A stretch of DNA of 64,000 nt, taken from positions 1 through 64,000 of the forward strand of contig CAAGGR010000040.1 of the NCBI GenBank assembly GCA_900769445.1, in the 5' to 3' direction. How positions within the stretch are numbered: the first letter of the stretch is position 1; each line of letters opens with the position of its first letter. The translations under genes were made by a program, and so were the position numbers. The notes under the pieces are model-generated. The model ran no database searches. It had not been told where the DNA came from and saw only the letters and a program-made list of their open reading frames with translations. Positions 8,729 to 16,604 of this stretch are shown piece after piece. Source of the DNA: an uncultured Alistipes sp. (GTDB taxonomy: Bacteria; Bacteroidota; Bacteroidia; Bacteroidales; Rikenellaceae).

Positions 8729-11047
8729 ATGCGAAAATTCAACTTGCTAATGGCAGCGATGATGCTCTTTGCAGTATCATTTATTGCATGTAACAACGAC
8801 GATGTTGACAAGGGAAACGGCAATGGCAACAATACGCCTGAGCCACCACAGGTCGAGGAGGTAACCTTTGTCATCTCTGGTATAGAGGCAACATTGACAG
8901 ATGTTACCTACACCGTAACCCCATCTAACGACGATAGCGACTACCTTGTATTCATCTGCAATGCAAACGCTGTCGAGAGGTGCGATTTCGACGAGGAGAT
9001 TGTAGAGATGCTCTACTCAGATGTTGAGGAGTACGCCACAGCGAATGGCACCACCATTAACGACTATCTTGCAACAAAGGTTAAGAGAGGTAAGATTGAG
9101 AATGTTACCGTTGGCAACTTGACTTACAACACAAACTACTACGTTCTTGCCTTCGCTGTAGACGCAGCTAACAACTACGAGGCTATATCTCCTATCGAGA
9201 TGGAGCGTTTCGCTACTGCAAAGCCTGAGCAGACAGCTTGCACCTTCGAGATGAAATATAGTGTCTACCAGACAAACGTGTCGTTGACAGTTATCCCATC
9301 GGACAACACACAGCTTTGGCACCTTATAAATGTTCCAGTGTCAGAGTATCAGAAGTACACCTCTGCTGACGGCGCGTACGGCTGGACACAGCAGCAGTTC
9401 TTCCAGAATCACCTAAACACTGAGATTGAGGAGCTTAGGAATGCAGGTCTTAGCAACGAGGAGATTGGCATCAAGCTCTTCCACAAGGGTACACGCACAC
9501 TCAGCGATACAGGTCTTGCACCAAAGACTAAGCATGTGGCATTGGCAGGTGCTGTAAGCTACACAGATGGCGCAGCTCTTCTAACATCAGCAACAAAGGA
9601 GACTCGTTACAATAGTGGCGAGGCTGCTATCAGCGACCTCGCATTCGATATCGACGTTTACAATATCGACGCCTACTCTGCAGATATCAAGATTACTCCA
9701 TCAGACCTTAATGCAGAGTATTACTACTACATTGGCTATATCAACACCAATAAGAGCAATATGAAGCCTATCGATATTGCTAACGCTGCTGTAACAGAGC
9801 ATATCTACTACGTAGACTGGGATGACAACGCTCAGCTTAAGCGTCTCGACCCTGTTAAGGGTGTTATCGACCTCACAGGCGAGAATAAGTATCAGTTGGA
9901 TCTTGCCGAGACTGAGTACTTCATCGTAGCCTTCAGTTTCGCGCCTAACCCAACATACGGCACTATTATCGATGAGGAGGGTACATACGATTACAACCCA
10001 GGTAATATCACATCAACACCTGTGTACGTATCGTTCAAGACCCCAGAGCATGGCGACCCTACAAAGGCTGAGTTCACGTTCACAGCTACAGAGGTAGGCC
10101 CTTACGACTTCTACTTCGAGATTACTAACAACGATCCTACAATCTACTATATGCCAGGTATTGCTAAAGCTGAGGGATTTGACCCACAGGCTACACTCAA
10201 CGGATATGCAAGTTTCTTAGCTCAGCAGATATTGGGTTCTATGGAGGGTCAGAGTCCATGTTTGACAATCCAGGAAGCATTGGAGACTAGGTGTTCAGCC
10301 TTCTTCCGCAACGGTAACGGCAAGTACTACACTGCAAACCTCTTCCCAGAGACATCTTACATCAGCTATGCTCTTGCTATCGATGTTAAGACTGGCACAT
10401 TTGCGAAGTGCTACTACAGCGATGTCATCGCAACAACAACTGCTGTAGGTAACGTAGATCCAACTATCGAGCTTCTTGGTGTCTATGACGGTAATGAAGA
10501 GAATGGTACCATCTTCAACGATGCCGAGAAGACTGAGGATTGCCCTATCGTAGCTGTTAAAATTAAGAATGTTGAGAATGCATCAGCTATCTTCGCAACT
10601 AAGAATACTGATAAGAACTACAATGTAACGGAAAAATCTGATCAGAATCTCATCTCAGATTTCCGTGGTTACTGGGACGAAGTTAAGAGCCTAACAACTC
10701 CTTACTACTTCTACATTGGCGCATGGGATAATGAGTACACAGTGCTTGCATACGCACAGGATGCTAATGGTGCAGAGGGTAAGGTAGCTCGCCTTGCTGT
10801 TAAACCAGAGGCATCTGGCGACATCGAGGAGCTTAGAGGATACGTTGCAGAGTACAACAATTCTATGCCTAAGGCGTTGGCTAAGTCGCTTGTTGTTGCT
10901 TCTGAGGGCGAGCCTACCATTGAGTGCATCTGGAGCGAGGAGGTAGGCGCTCCACGCGATGCAGAGGTTACATACCACGAGGTTGAGCCATTGCAGTTGG
11001 CAAGCGACCTTGTACGCGTAAAGGTGATAAAGAGCTTCCACATCTAA
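8729..11047 (+). CDS. Surface-type lipoprotein with repeated beta-sandwich-like domains
   Basis: 772 residues. MRKFNLLMAAMMLFAVSFIAC is a lipoprotein signal peptide with the acylated Cys at 21, followed by an acidic NNDD spacer and a flexible Gly/Asn stretch. At least four units of roughly 110-130 residues share a pattern of alternating strands, a TPSD- or PSD-type turn and an aromatic run (for example VTYTVTPSNDDSDYLV, ADIKITPSD then YYYYIGY, and FYFEITNNDPTIYY). They resemble fibronectin-III-like repeats. No enzymatic motif is visible. Codon use resembles tryptophanase (many GGT, GCT), so it may be well expressed. It has its own promoter and palindrome and ends at a strong terminator. Function unknown; an adhesin or glycan-binding role is only a guess. 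Confidence 0.75.
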   Translation: MRKFNLLMAAMMLFAVSFIACNNDDVDKGNGNGNNTPEPPQVEEVTFVISGIEATLTDVTYTVTPSNDDSDYLVFICNANAVERCDFDEEIVEMLYSDVEEYATANGTTINDYLATKVKRGKIENVTVGNLTYNTNYYVLAFAVDAANNYEAISPIEMERFATAKPEQTACTFEMKYSVYQTNVSLTVIPSDNTQLWHLINVPVSEYQKYTSADGAYGWTQQQFFQNHLNTEIEELRNAGLSNEEIGIKLFHKGTRTLSDTGLAPKTKHVALAGAVSYTDGAALLTSATKETRYNSGEAAISDLAFDIDVYNIDAYSADIKITPSDLNAEYYYYIGYINTNKSNMKPIDIANAAVTEHIYYVDWDDNAQLKRLDPVKGVIDLTGENKYQLDLAETEYFIVAFSFAPNPTYGTIIDEEGTYDYNPGNITSTPVYVSFKTPEHGDPTKAEFTFTATEVGPYDFYFEITNNDPTIYYMPGIAKAEGFDPQATLNGYASFLAQQILGSMEGQSPCLTIQEALETRCSAFFRNGNGKYYTANLFPETSYISYALAIDVKTGTFAKCYYSDVIATTTAVGNVDPTIELLGVYDGNEENGTIFNDAEKTEDCPIVAVKIKNVENASAIFATKNTDKNYNVTEKSDQNLISDFRGYWDEVKSLTTPYYFYIGAWDNEYTVLAYAQDANGAEGKVARLAVKPEASGDIEELRGYVAEYNNSMPKALAKSLVVASEGEPTIECIWSEEVGAPRDAEVTYHEVEPLQLASDLVRVKVIKSFHI

Positions 11048-11073
11048 CAGTGAACCTTTAGATAGATAATATG

Positions 11074-11110
11074 GGGCGTGTCCAGCAACAGATGTTGGCG
11101 CGCCCTTTTT
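11074..11110 (+). terminator. Strong intrinsic terminator after the lipoprotein gene
   Basis: GC-rich stem 11074-11087 paired with 11093-11105 (GGGCGTG/CGCGCCC and CCAGCA/TGTTGG, one bulge), then TTTTT. It separates the lipoprotein gene from the hexosaminidase gene and shows that an upstream GTG/ATG-type start inside the stem is not the hexosaminidase start. Confidence 0.85.
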
Positions 11111-11133
11111 CAAAAATAGTACCTATATTATAT

Positions 11134-13215
11134 ATGAATACTATTAAGAGAGTTCTGCTCGTGGCACTAACCCTCGCCACCACATTCGAGATTTGTGTGG
11201 CACAGGAGAACACCATTACCCCAGCACCCAATATAGCGACATGGGGCGATACGAAGCTCGATATCACTAAGGGTCTCGCACTATATCTCGATGTTCCTAA
11301 GGAGGATAGAGCGCGTTTAGTGGCTGCCGTAAAGGGATTAGACCTCAATATCGAGGAGAGACAGCGCCCCGCCAAGCGCCACTATCTCAACCTTCGCATC
11401 GTAGAGCTAAAAGATATAGCTGAAGCATCCTCATTCAAGAGCTTCGAGGAGGGCTACACACTCGATATTACTGCAAAGGGTATCACTATCAAGGCTACCA
11501 CAGCGCAGGGTCTATACTACGGTGTGCAGAGCCTTCGCGAGCTATGCGTAGCCAATAATGACACACTGCCATCGTGCCATATCTGCGATGCTCCACGCTT
11601 TGAGTATCGTGGTATATTGATAGATATCTCGCGCCACTTCCGCACTAAGGAGTTCCTTATGCGCCAGATAGATATGATGGCCGAGATGAAGATGAACCGC
11701 CTACATCTACACCTTACCGATGCCGCAGGCTGGCGTATAGAGGTGGAGAGCTACCCACGCCTATCTAACTATGCTGCGTGGCGCATACCTCACACCTGGA
11801 AGGAGTGGTGGAATGGCGATAGAGCCTTCGTGGAGCAGGGTACAGATGGTGCATATGGAGGTTACCTCACTAAGGCTGAGGCTAAGGAGCTTGTTGCCTA
11901 TGCGGCAGATAGATATATCACTATCATCCCCGAGATAGAGATGCCTGGCCACTCCGACGAGGTTATCGCCGCCTACCCAGAGCTTGGTTGTAGCCATAAG
12001 CCGGAGCGTCAGGGCGACCTCTGTATTGGCAAGGAGGCTACCTTCGAGATGATGCAGACTATCCTCGACGAGATTATCGAGATATTCCCTTCGGAGTATA
12101 TCCATATTGGCGGTGACGAAGCTGGTAAGGGCAGTTGGAAGGAGTGCGAAGACTGCCAGCGTAGAATGAAAGAGGAGGGCTTGGAGAGTGTCGACGAGCT
12201 ACAGAGTTATATGATACACCGCATTGAGGAGTACCTTAATGCTCGTGGTCGCCAGATTATCGGTTGGGACGAAATCCTCGAGGGTGGTCTTGCCCCTAAC
12301 GCTACCGTGATGTCGTGGCGTGGCGAGGAGGGTGGCTTGGCAGCTGCAGCCGCAGGACACAAGGTTGTGATGTCGCCTCACGGCTACTGCTACATCGATG
12401 CGCCACAGGATGCCCCATACTCGCAACCTGAGAGCATCGGTGGCTACCTACCTTTGGAAAAGGTCTACTCCTACGAGCCTACACCTACAACGATGGATAG
12501 TACTGTAGCACAATATATTATGGGCGTGCAGGCAAACCTATGGGCGGAGTTTATCGTTACCGATGACCACTACGAGCATATGCTCTGGCCACGCGCCATT
12601 GCTATTGCCGAGATTGGCTGGAGTAACCCTGAGAGAAGGGAGTATGGCGACTTCCGCCAGCGTGCTGTAAAGATTGTGGATAGGATGTTGGAGAGGGGAT
12701 ATAAGCCCTTCGACCTAAAGAATGAGATTGGCAACCGCCCAGAGTCATTGGAGCCAGTAGAGCACTTGGCTGTAGGCAAGAGCGTCGAATATTTGTACCC
12801 TTCGCACTACTACGCTCCGAAGTATGCTGCTGCGGGCGATACTGCCCTTACGGATGGTCTTCGTGGCACGTGGACCTATGCCGATATGCGTTGGCAGGGC
12901 TTTTTGGGTCGTGGTGGCGTGGATGTAGTTATCGACATGGGCAAGACCACACATATCGAGAGCATCACCGCGGACTTTATGCAGATCTGCGGGCCTGGTG
13001 TCTTTATGCCATGCTTGGTTGAGATAGGCATCTCGGATGATGGCACGGAATGGGAGGTTATTGCCGAAATCGAGCATGAGGTTATCCTCGACGAGCTACC
13101 CTCGTTCAAGAGCTTCGGCTGGACAGGCAGCGCCGATACCCGCTATATCCGTTACAAAGCCCACCGCAGCAAGTACACAGGCTTCTTGTTTGTCGACGAG
13201 ATTGTGGTGAGGTAA
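11134..13215 (+). CDS. Beta-N-acetylhexosaminidase, GH20
   Basis: 693 residues from ATG 11134, which begins a signal peptide (MNTIKRVLLVALTLATTFEICVA). An N-terminal GH20b-type domain precedes the TIM barrel, which shows HLHLTDAAGWRIE, IIPEIEMPGHSDEV and the catalytic pair D328-E329 in HIGGDEA. The stabilising acid and polarising Asp-Glu of substrate-assisted catalysis are present. After about residue 560 comes a beta-rich C-terminal region resembling a coagulation-factor 5/8 carbohydrate-binding module. It is likely exported and removes terminal GlcNAc/GalNAc from host or microbial glycans. There are no SusC/SusD genes nearby, so it is not part of a visible polysaccharide utilisation locus. 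Its stop codon abuts a repeat element. Confidence 0.9.
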   Translation: MNTIKRVLLVALTLATTFEICVAQENTITPAPNIATWGDTKLDITKGLALYLDVPKEDRARLVAAVKGLDLNIEERQRPAKRHYLNLRIVELKDIAEASSFKSFEEGYTLDITAKGITIKATTAQGLYYGVQSLRELCVANNDTLPSCHICDAPRFEYRGILIDISRHFRTKEFLMRQIDMMAEMKMNRLHLHLTDAAGWRIEVESYPRLSNYAAWRIPHTWKEWWNGDRAFVEQGTDGAYGGYLTKAEAKELVAYAADRYITIIPEIEMPGHSDEVIAAYPELGCSHKPERQGDLCIGKEATFEMMQTILDEIIEIFPSEYIHIGGDEAGKGSWKECEDCQRRMKEEGLESVDELQSYMIHRIEEYLNARGRQIIGWDEILEGGLAPNATVMSWRGEEGGLAAAAAGHKVVMSPHGYCYIDAPQDAPYSQPESIGGYLPLEKVYSYEPTPTTMDSTVAQYIMGVQANLWAEFIVTDDHYEHMLWPRAIAIAEIGWSNPERREYGDFRQRAVKIVDRMLERGYKPFDLKNEIGNRPESLEPVEHLAVGKSVEYLYPSHYYAPKYAAAGDTALTDGLRGTWTYADMRWQGFLGRGGVDVVIDMGKTTHIESITADFMQICGPGVFMPCLVEIGISDDGTEWEVIAEIEHEVILDELPSFKSFGWTGSADTRYIRYKAHRSKYTGFLFVDEIVVR

Positions 13216-13383
13216 CGTACAAAGTGGAAAGTGAGGTGCGCTTCGCGCGGAGGTTGATTATTTGGAGACAGCAGGGACAGCAGGGACAACAGGGATATTT
13301 TTTGATACTTAGTTTCGTTGTTGTCTCTTTCGTCTCTGTGGTCTCTGTGGTCTCAAAAAAACCTTTCCCAAGCCCCACAACCC
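13216..13383 (-). repeat. Repeat second half, copy 2 (reverse orientation)
   Basis: Read on the minus strand it repeats the 8351-8552 sequence. Four GAGAC-type units lie at 13319-13354, followed by GAAACTAAGTATCA. Then come three pyrimidine units at 13266-13292 (one CTGTTGTCC, one CTGCTGTCC, one CTGCTGTCT), then AAATAATCAACCTCC and the GCGCGAAGCGC mini-hairpin. The unit number differs from copy 1 (three against six). It starts immediately after the hexosaminidase stop codon, so with the core it fills the whole gap between two convergent genes. Confidence 0.8.
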
Positions 13384-13511
13384 AATTTCTTGTCAGAAGG
13401 GGTCAGGCTTGGCCTCGATAAAGAGATTGCCCCAGATGGGACATACTGAGCGTATTTCCCATTTGGGGCAATGATTGAGAGGTCGAGAATGACCCCTTAT
13501 CACAAGAAATT
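13384..13511 (-). repeat. Repeat core, copy 2 (reverse orientation)
   Basis: The outer arms at 13384-13405 and 13490-13511 (AATTTCTTGT...AAGGGGTCA type) are near-perfect inverted repeats. The inner stem ATTGCCCC/GGGGCAAT (13426-13433, 13465-13472) differs at most positions from the copy 1 stem yet pairs perfectly, while the apex (TGGGA, ATAC, TCA, GTAT, TCCCA) is almost unchanged. It begins 4 nt after the gcvH stop, in the gcvH direction, just as copy 1 follows tnaA. Confidence 0.85.
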
Positions 13512-13515
13512 TTAA

Positions 13516-13896
13516 TTAGCCGATAAGTGCCTCATATGCCGCAGCATCAAGAAGAGCCTCAACCTCTGCTGGGTTAGACATCTTAATCTTGATAAGCCAG
13601 CCCTCACCGTATGGATCTTTGTTTACAAGTGATGAGTCGCCCTCAACAGCCTCGTTGAACTCGATAACCTCACCGCTCACTGGAGAGAAAGCGTCAGAAA
13701 CGGTCTTAACAGCCTCGATAGAGCCGAAAACCTCGTTAGCCTCGATAGTCTCGCCAACAGTAGGAACGTCAACGAAAACGATATCGCCAAGCTGAGACTG
13801 AGCGTAATCAGTAATGCCGATAACAGCAACATCACCCTCTACACGGCACCACTCGTGGTCGTTAGAGTACTTCAAATTAGCAGGTACATTAGCCAT
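13516..13896 (-). CDS. gcvH: Glycine cleavage system H protein
   Basis: 126 residues, the usual length. The lipoyl carrier Lys is K64 in [18 protein letters not shown] and the C-terminal GWLIKIKM match the family. It shuttles the aminomethyl group between the P, T and L proteins. gcvT and gcvP are not adjacent. Lipoate synthase and octanoyltransferase, which build its cofactor, are encoded at 21056-22626 on the other strand. The gene stands alone, with its own promoter upstream and a repeat core directly behind its stop. Confidence 0.95.
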   Translation of the reverse strand: MANVPANLKYSNDHEWCRVEGDVAVIGITDYAQSQLGDIVFVDVPTVGETIEANEVFGSIEAVKTVSDAFSPVSGEVIEFNEAVEGDSSLVNKDPYGEGWLIKIKMSNPAEVEALLDAAAYEALIG

Positions 13897-13963
13897 AATT
13901 TTTGTAGTATTAAGTGTTATTTAGTATATTTCGCGGGTTGGTGTATATTCTTTATCACACTTT

Positions 13964-13999
13964 CGCAACCACAAATATATATTTTTTTTGTTGTTTGCG
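13964..13999 (-). promoter_or_regulatory. Promoter of gcvH within an inverted repeat
   Basis: On the minus strand TATATTTG (13972-13979) is the -7 box, with a weak TTTTCG about 20 nt upstream. An imperfect palindrome, CGCAACCACAAA (13964-13975) and TTTGTTGTTTGCG (13987-13999), encloses the -7 box. The leader would be about 70 nt. Confidence 0.5.
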
Positions 14000-14043
14000 A
14001 AAATTTTTTCCAACTTTTTTACCTCACACCCCATTTAAGGGTA

Positions 14044-14787
14044 CTATTTACTGGAGGTTTTACTCTTATGAGGTAGCACAAACTCCACCTCTTTGAAGGC
14101 ATATTCACGGATTATACCGTCGCTATGCTCGAGGCACAGCTCGCCCGAATGGCGCACACCACGAATGGTGGCTACAAACTCCTCACCGTTCGGGTAGGCG
14201 TAGGTATGAGGCTCGCCAAGGTGGTACATGGTCTCGGTGTATTCGCGTTCAATCTCAGCCTTCTTGCCCTGTTCAAGACGGAGGTATAGAGATTCAATAT
14301 TTTGCACAACACGCTTTATAATCTCCTCTCTATTAAATAGTTGTCCTCGCTCACACGCCATAGATGTAGGGTTTGGCAGGTCGGCCGGGAACTCTCGCTG
14401 GTTGACATTGAGGCCTATACCCGCTATCGTGCGCGCAAGGGTGTCTCCCGAGAGGGCATGTTCGATAAGGATGCCCACGATTTTGTTGTCGCCAGCATAG
14501 ATATCGTTTGTCCACTTAATGCGGCACTCTATGCCATACTCTCGCAGGGTATGCACCAACGCCAACGCTACGATTTCGGAGAGTAGAAACTGCTCTTGAA
14601 TGGGTAGAAACGTAGGTGTCAGCACCACTGAGAATGTGATATTCTCCCCCTGCTCGCTATGCCACGAGTGTCCTCGCTGTCCTCGTCCTGCGCTCTGATG
14701 CTCTGCCCACACAGCGTCAAGATGTCCATATTTAGGGTTGCGCACCTCATCGTTTGTGGAGGTTGTATGCTCGATATAGTATATCAT
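14044..14787 (-). CDS. birA: Biotin-[acetyl-CoA-carboxylase] ligase
   Basis: 247 residues from ATG 14787 (MIYYIEHTTSTNDEV). A TTG seven codons upstream lies inside the -7 box and is rejected. It shows the biotinyl-AMP loop GRGQRGHSW and KWTNDIYAGDNKIVGILIE, the catalytic domain motifs. There is no N-terminal helix-turn-helix, so it is a monofunctional ligase, not a repressor. It acts in the cytoplasm on biotin carboxyl carrier domains. It is divergent from the glutaminyl cyclase gene, with the two promoters intertwined. Confidence 0.92.
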   Translation of the reverse strand: MIYYIEHTTSTNDEVRNPKYGHLDAVWAEHQSAGRGQRGHSWHSEQGENITFSVVLTPTFLPIQEQFLLSEIVALALVHTLREYGIECRIKWTNDIYAGDNKIVGILIEHALSGDTLARTIAGIGLNVNQREFPADLPNPTSMACERGQLFNREEIIKRVVQNIESLYLRLEQGKKAEIEREYTETMYHLGEPHTYAYPNGEEFVATIRGVRHSGELCLEHSDGIIREYAFKEVEFVLPHKSKTSSK

Positions 14788-14805
14788 CTGATTCAATATT
14801 TTTCC

Positions 14806-14843
14806 CAAAGATACGAAAAATAGTTGAAAAAGGGTTATCTTTG
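14806..14843. promoter_or_regulatory. Back-to-back promoters for birA and the glutaminyl cyclase gene
   Basis: CAAAGATA (14806-14813; -7 box TATCTTTG on the minus strand, for birA) and TATCTTTG (14836-14843, plus strand) are perfect inverted copies 22 nt apart. Each -7 box occupies the place where the other promoter would have its -33 box, and neither has a clear TTTG there. Confidence 0.6.
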
Positions 14844-14870
14844 CAAGGCTATATTATATATATATGTTGT

Positions 14871-15698
14871 ATGGATAGATTTAGATATATTTTCGCTATA
14901 GCGCTATCAACTGCACTAATTGTTGTGGGCTGTGGCGGCACAACAATAAAAAGGGGTAATACAGCATCTGAGCCTAAGAGCCAAAGCTCTGAGCATAAGA
15001 TGGTTATCGCAAAGTTATACGACTACAATATCGTTGCTGAGCATCCCCACTCTACACATAGCTACACGCAGGGGTTGCAGTATGTGGATGGCGTAATGTG
15101 GGAGGGTACAGGTCGCGAGGGTCGCTCCTTCCTTCAGCGCATAGACCTTAAAACTGGGGCTGTGGATGTTGTAGCATCGCTCCCTAACGAAGAGTTTGGC
15201 GAGGGCATAACACACTACAAAAATGGCATCTACCAACTTACCTGGGAGAATCATAAGGCATACCTCTACGACAACAAGGGCAACCTTATAAAGAGCATCC
15301 CCTACCGTGGCGAGGGTTGGGGTATCACCACCGATGGCGAGCGTCTCTATATGTCGGATGGCACATCTACCATACGTCAGGTCAACCCCGAGACCTTTGC
15401 TACCGAGAGGTCAATATGTGTAACCCTCAATGGCGAGCCACTACATATGCTTAACGAGTTGGAGTGGGTAAACGACCATATTTGGGCAAATGTATACCTT
15501 ACGGATGCTATCGTGGAAATCGACCCTGCAACGGGCGAGGTTATAGGTTTTGTAGACCTTATGCCACTCCGCGACAGACTATATAAAAACCCAGAGGCTG
15601 AAGCACTTAACGGCATAGCATACGACGCTGCCACAGGTAACTACTACGTTACCGGAAAGGATTGGAATCGCCTCTTTGAAATTGAGATAATACGATAG
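14871..15698 (+). CDS. Glutaminyl cyclase (glutamine cyclotransferase) lipoprotein
   Basis: 275 residues. MDRFRYIFAIALSTALIVVGC is a lipoprotein signal peptide (Cys 21). The rest fits the bacterial/plant-type five-bladed propeller glutaminyl cyclase (PF05096): HSTHSYTQGLQY, WEGTGREGRS, LTWENHKAYLYD, ELEWVNDHIWANVY and LNGIAYD. It would convert N-terminal Gln of exported proteins to pyroglutamate in the periplasm. The start ATG 14871 follows the -7 box by about 28 nt. The methyltransferase gene begins 3 nt after its stop. Confidence 0.88.
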   Translation: MDRFRYIFAIALSTALIVVGCGGTTIKRGNTASEPKSQSSEHKMVIAKLYDYNIVAEHPHSTHSYTQGLQYVDGVMWEGTGREGRSFLQRIDLKTGAVDVVASLPNEEFGEGITHYKNGIYQLTWENHKAYLYDNKGNLIKSIPYRGEGWGITTDGERLYMSDGTSTIRQVNPETFATERSICVTLNGEPLHMLNELEWVNDHIWANVYLTDAIVEIDPATGEVIGFVDLMPLRDRLYKNPEAEALNGIAYDAATGNYYVTGKDWNRLFEIEIIR

Positions 15699-15701
15699 AT
15701 A

Positions 15702-16598
15702 ATGGACAATACTTTAGAACGCATAAACGAACTACTCCAGCGCCATATCCTTGTTAAGGATGCTGCGATTGGGACATCTCTCATAGGCTCACGTCGCGAT
15801 ATCCTCCCAGAACTAATCTCTATCGAGGATGAGGCTAAGGTGGTCAAAATGTACGAGGAGTCGATAAAGGCTGGTGCAAAAATTATCACTACCAACACCT
15901 TCCTTTCCGACCCACTATCATTGGCATCGTGTGGCGTAACACATACCACTGAGGAGGTTGTTGCAGCCGCACTCTCAGCCGCTAAAAAGGCGCGTGAGGC
16001 GAGTGGCAAGGAGGTCTTTATCGCTGGCTCCATAGGCCCATCTACACGCAACATATCGCTCGCCATAGACCTTAAGGAGGAGGAGCTACGCGAGTCGTAT
16101 AGGACTCTTATCGAGGCACTACACCGACACGGTGTCGATATCTTCCTTATTGAGAGCATTACCGATGTGCGCAACGCTGAGATTGCAGCCGAGGTATGCC
16201 GCGAGATAGCTTCCGAGACACCTATCATCTTCTCGGCCATACTCTCAAAGATTGGAGGACTCTTAGCGTCTGGCCGCTCAGTAGAGAAGTATGTAGAGGA
16301 TGTTGCTAAGTTCAACCCTCTTGCCATTGGTTTCAACTGCTCACACGGTGTTAAAAATATCGTAGATAACATTGAGCTGCTCACACGCTACACCTCATTG
16401 CCTACATATGTTGCCCCATCGGCAGGTCTTCCTGATGGCAAGGGCAAATACCCCGAAACCGTAAAGAAGCACACCGAGACACTACGTGCTGCGGCAGAGA
16501 AGGGCATCCTTAGCATCGTTGGTGGCTGCTGTGGCACCACGGTAGAGTATACACGCAGCATAGCACAGATGGCCCGTCATTACAAACCACGTAAATAA
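15702..16598 (+). CDS. Homocysteine S-methyltransferase family protein
   Basis: 298 residues, one domain. The zinc ligands are visible as GFNCSHG (about residue 207) and GGCCGTT (about 276-277). KDAAIGTSL, TTNTF and AGSIGPSTRN match the homocysteine-binding barrel. There is no B12 or folate domain, so the methyl donor may be S-methylmethionine or another methyl compound (MmuM-like), or it may work as a split MetH module. Donor specificity cannot be read from the sequence. It is in a tight row with its neighbours (3 nt and 6 nt gaps), so probably co-transcribed. Confidence 0.85.
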   Translation: MDNTLERINELLQRHILVKDAAIGTSLIGSRRDILPELISIEDEAKVVKMYEESIKAGAKIITTNTFLSDPLSLASCGVTHTTEEVVAAALSAAKKAREASGKEVFIAGSIGPSTRNISLAIDLKEEELRESYRTLIEALHRHGVDIFLIESITDVRNAEIAAEVCREIASETPIIFSAILSKIGGLLASGRSVEKYVEDVAKFNPLAIGFNCSHGVKNIVDNIELLTRYTSLPTYVAPSAGLPDGKGKYPETVKKHTETLRAAAEKGILSIVGGCCGTTVEYTRSIAQMARHYKPRK

Positions 16599-16604
16599 CT
16601 GGTT

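Noticed and set aside
13216..13511. Insertion sequence or transposon remnant
   Set aside because: No transposase fragment and no clear target-site duplication are seen; left as an interspersed structured repeat.
14788..14808. Upstream TTG start for birA
   Set aside because: It overlaps the -7 box; the conserved protein starts at ATG 14787.
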